Assembly (NCBI GenBank): GCA_018716365.1
Contig: DVKA01000149.1
Span: forward strand, 1 to 6,161
Direction of reading: 5' to 3'
Origin: Candidatus Caccocola faecipullorum
Lineage (GTDB): Bacteria > Synergistota > Synergistia > Synergistales > Synergistaceae
DNA length: 6,161 nt
A program made the position numbers and the translations under genes. The notes under the pieces were generated by a model. It ran no database searches and was not told where the DNA came from. It was given only the letters and a program-made list of their open reading frames with translations. Of the stretch, positions 4,648-6,161 are shown piece by piece. Within the stretch, counting starts at the first letter, position 1, and every line of letters starts with the position of its first letter.

Positions 4648-6009
4648 ATGTTTGATTCGCTCAAAGAACGTTTTGAAAATATTTTCTCAAGCCTCCGCGG
4701 CAAGGGAAAGCTTTCGGAAGAGGATATAAATCTCGCGCTGCGCGAGGTGCGCCGCGCGCTTCTCGAAGCCGACGTCAACTATAAGGTCGTCAAGGACGTC
4801 GTCGAGGCGATACGCGCGCGCGCGACGGGGCGTGAGGTGCTCGACTCCATCACGCCGTCGCAGCTTATTTTCACGATAGTTTACGAAGAGCTTATAAAGA
4901 TTATGGGCGACGCGCCGGCGCCGCTCGTGATTTCACCGAAGCCGCCGACGGTTTATATGATGGTCGGGCTTCAGGGCTCCGGTAAGACTACGACGACGGT
5001 CAAAATCGCGCGCCGTATGTCGAAGGGGCACAAGCCGCTCGTCGTCGCCTGCGACCTTCGCAGGCCCGCGGCCGTAGACCAGCTCCGCGTGCTCGCGGAG
5101 AAGGCGAACATTCCGTTCTTCGGCCCCGAGCAGGGCGAGACGGACCCCGTAGCGGTCGCGCGCAAATCGCGCGATTACGCGGAGTCGCACCTCTGCGACA
5201 TGATTCTGCTCGACACGGCGGGACGCCTCCAGATGGACGACGAGCTGATGCGCGAGCTGGAAACTATGAAATCCGCATCGAACCCGACGGAAATTCTTCT
5301 CGTCGTAGACTCGATGACGGGGCAGGAGGCCGTCAACGTCGCCAACACCTTCCACGAGCGCCTCGGGCTGACGGGCGTCGTGCTGACGAAGCTCGACGGC
5401 GACGCGCGCGGAGGCCCGGCCCTCGCGGTGCGCGCGAGCACCGGTGTGCCGATAAAGCTCGCGGGCTGCGGCGAAAAGACGGAAGATCTTGAAATTTTCG
5501 ACGCGCGGCGCATGGCGCAGCGCATCATCGGCATGGGGGACATGGAGGGGCTTCTTGAGAAAGTCCAGTCCGCCACCTCCGAGGCCGATATAGAGCGCAT
5601 GACGGAGAGCCTGAAGAAAAACCGCTTCACGCTCGAAGATATGCTGATGCAGCTCCAGCAGATAAAGAGGCTCGGCCCGCTGGAGAAGGTCATAGAAATG
5701 CTGCCGATCCCCGGCGCGGCGAAGGCGCTGAAGAACGCCGAGATAGACCCGAAGCGCATGAAGCAGACGGAGGCCATAATCCTCTCGATGACGCCGAAGG
5801 AGCGCCGCAACCCCGAGATAATCAAGGGCAGCCGCCGCCGCAGGATAGCGGAAGGCTCCGGCACTTCGGTGCAGATGGTGAATCAGGTGCTTGCGCAGTA
5901 CGAGCAGATGAAATCAATGATGAAGACCTTCGGCAAGATGGCCGGAGGCAAAAAGGGCGGCTTCCGCATGCCGCCGGGCATGGGCGGGAAGCGCGGCTTC
6001 TTTCGCTAG
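4648..6009 (+). CDS. ffh: Signal recognition particle protein Ffh (SRP54)
   Basis: Ffh is the protein part of the signal recognition particle. With 4.5S RNA it binds signal sequences on ribosomes and, by GTP-dependent docking with FtsY, delivers them to the membrane. All domains are present in 453 residues, the usual size: an N-domain helical bundle (about 1-88), and a GTPase G domain with the P-loop GLQGSGKT (107-114), DLRRPAA (136-142), DTAGR (189-193) and TKLDGDARGG (247-256). A linker with GMGDM (295-299) leads to the methionine-rich M domain (about 300-430), which carries the RNA-binding GSRRRRIAEGSGT (394-406) and a Gly/Met-rich tail. The ATG at 4648 has GGAGGGG 6 nt upstream. It follows ylxM by 3 nt, and rpsP begins 73 nt after its stop. 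Codon third positions are very GC-rich, more so than in the rpsP start. Confidence 0.98.
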   Translation: MFDSLKERFENIFSSLRGKGKLSEEDINLALREVRRALLEADVNYKVVKDVVEAIRARATGREVLDSITPSQLIFTIVYEELIKIMGDAPAPLVISPKPPTVYMMVGLQGSGKTTTTVKIARRMSKGHKPLVVACDLRRPAAVDQLRVLAEKANIPFFGPEQGETDPVAVARKSRDYAESHLCDMILLDTAGRLQMDDELMRELETMKSASNPTEILLVVDSMTGQEAVNVANTFHERLGLTGVVLTKLDGDARGGPALAVRASTGVPIKLAGCGEKTEDLEIFDARRMAQRIIGMGDMEGLLEKVQSATSEADIERMTESLKKNRFTLEDMLMQLQQIKRLGPLEKVIEMLPIPGAAKALKNAEIDPKRMKQTEAIILSMTPKERRNPEIIKGSRRRRIAEGSGTSVQMVNQVLAQYEQMKSMMKTFGKMAGGKKGGFRMPPGMGGKRGFFR

Positions 6010-6021
6010 GTTTGATTGAGC

Positions 6022-6038
6022 CGGATATAATCCGTTTT
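6022..6038 (+). other. Small hairpin plus T-run, or a -10 box, before rpsP
   Basis: CGGAT (6022-6026) and ATCCG (6030-6034) form a 5-bp stem with a 3-nt loop, followed by four T (6035-6038). The same bases include an exact TATAAT (6026-6031), but the position 17 bp upstream (6003-6008, TCGCTA) is not a -35 box. It could be a weak partial terminator that sets the ffh to rpsP ratio, or a weak internal promoter. Neither is secure. Confidence 0.3.
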
Positions 6039-6082
6039 CAATAGAGCATTAAGAGAATAGACACAGGAGGTGTTAACGCAAG

Positions 6083-6161
6083 ATGTCAGTACGTATACGT
6101 CTTTCCCGTCACGGGAAAAAGAAGGCTCCTTTCTATCGTCTGGTTGTGGCGGACTCTCATT
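6083..6161 (+). CDS. rpsP: Ribosomal protein S16, 5' part (cut by window edge)
   Basis: The first 26 codons encode the start of ribosomal protein S16 (bS16) of the small subunit: MSVRIRLSRHGKKKAPFYRL and onward to VVADSH match the very conserved N-terminus. A strong AGGAGGTG (6065-6072) lies 10 nt before the ATG. The gene runs off the right edge, so length and the rest of the operon (often a KH-domain protein, rimM, trmD and rplS) cannot be seen. Arg codons here are mostly CGT, unlike the CGC-rich ffh, as expected of a highly expressed gene. Its place behind ffh is a common bacterial arrangement. Confidence 0.97.
   Translation, partial: MSVRIRLSRHGKKKAPFYRLVVADSH

Noticed and set aside
5175..5864. 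Minus-strand open frame inside ffh
   Set aside because: It gives a Ser/Arg/Ile-rich low-complexity product, lies entirely opposite conserved Ffh domains and has no family features.
1..6161. CRISPR arrays, insertion sequences, tRNA genes or phage attachment sites
   Set aside because: I found no regularly spaced repeats, transposase frames, cloverleaf patterns or flanking direct repeats; all major genes are housekeeping or metabolic.

Overview
The window looks like chromosomal DNA from a fairly GC-rich anaerobic bacterium. The gene content (a lone TRAP solute receptor, a queT-queF pair behind a probable preQ1 riboswitch, ylxM-ffh-rpsP) and the protein style suggest Synergistota. That assignment is inference from overall resemblance; no single sequence here proves it.

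Layout, left to right. (1) The end of an rRNA operon: a complete 5S rRNA (11-127) and a strong intrinsic terminator. (2) A rightward queuosine-precursor unit: promoter, probable class I preQ1 riboswitch (283-323), an intrinsic terminator just before the first gene, then queT (precursor transporter) and queF (preQ0 reductase). (3) A leftward single-gene unit for a periplasmic TRAP-type solute-binding protein, with its own promoter and terminator and no transporter membrane genes beside it. (4) A GC-rich non-coding stretch of hairpins (about 3060-3238) that ends in the probable cysE terminator. (5) Leftward cysE (serine O-acetyltransferase), preceded by a leader of about 200 nt. (6) A divergent rightward unit with a full-consensus promoter: ylxM, ffh (SRP GTPase) and the first 26 codons of rpsP (ribosomal protein S16), cut by the window edge.

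The most interesting element is the cysE leader. On the minus strand, a good promoter is followed at once by a 20-codon ORF (4157 down to 4095) containing two adjacent Cys codons. Both are TGT, although 14 of the 15 Cys codons I count in the other complete genes are TGC. Downstream lie two mutually exclusive GC-rich hairpins sharing one arm, a possible antiterminator pairing, and an intrinsic terminator (hairpin plus six U) placed just before the cysE ribosome binding site. This is the architecture of ribosome-mediated transcription attenuation, here apparently sensing cysteine supply to control the first committed step of cysteine synthesis. The promoter lies so close to the leader ATG that the leader mRNA may be leaderless.

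Two of the metabolic units therefore appear to be controlled by their own product pathway in cis: queT-queF by a metabolite-binding RNA and cysE by translation of Cys codons.
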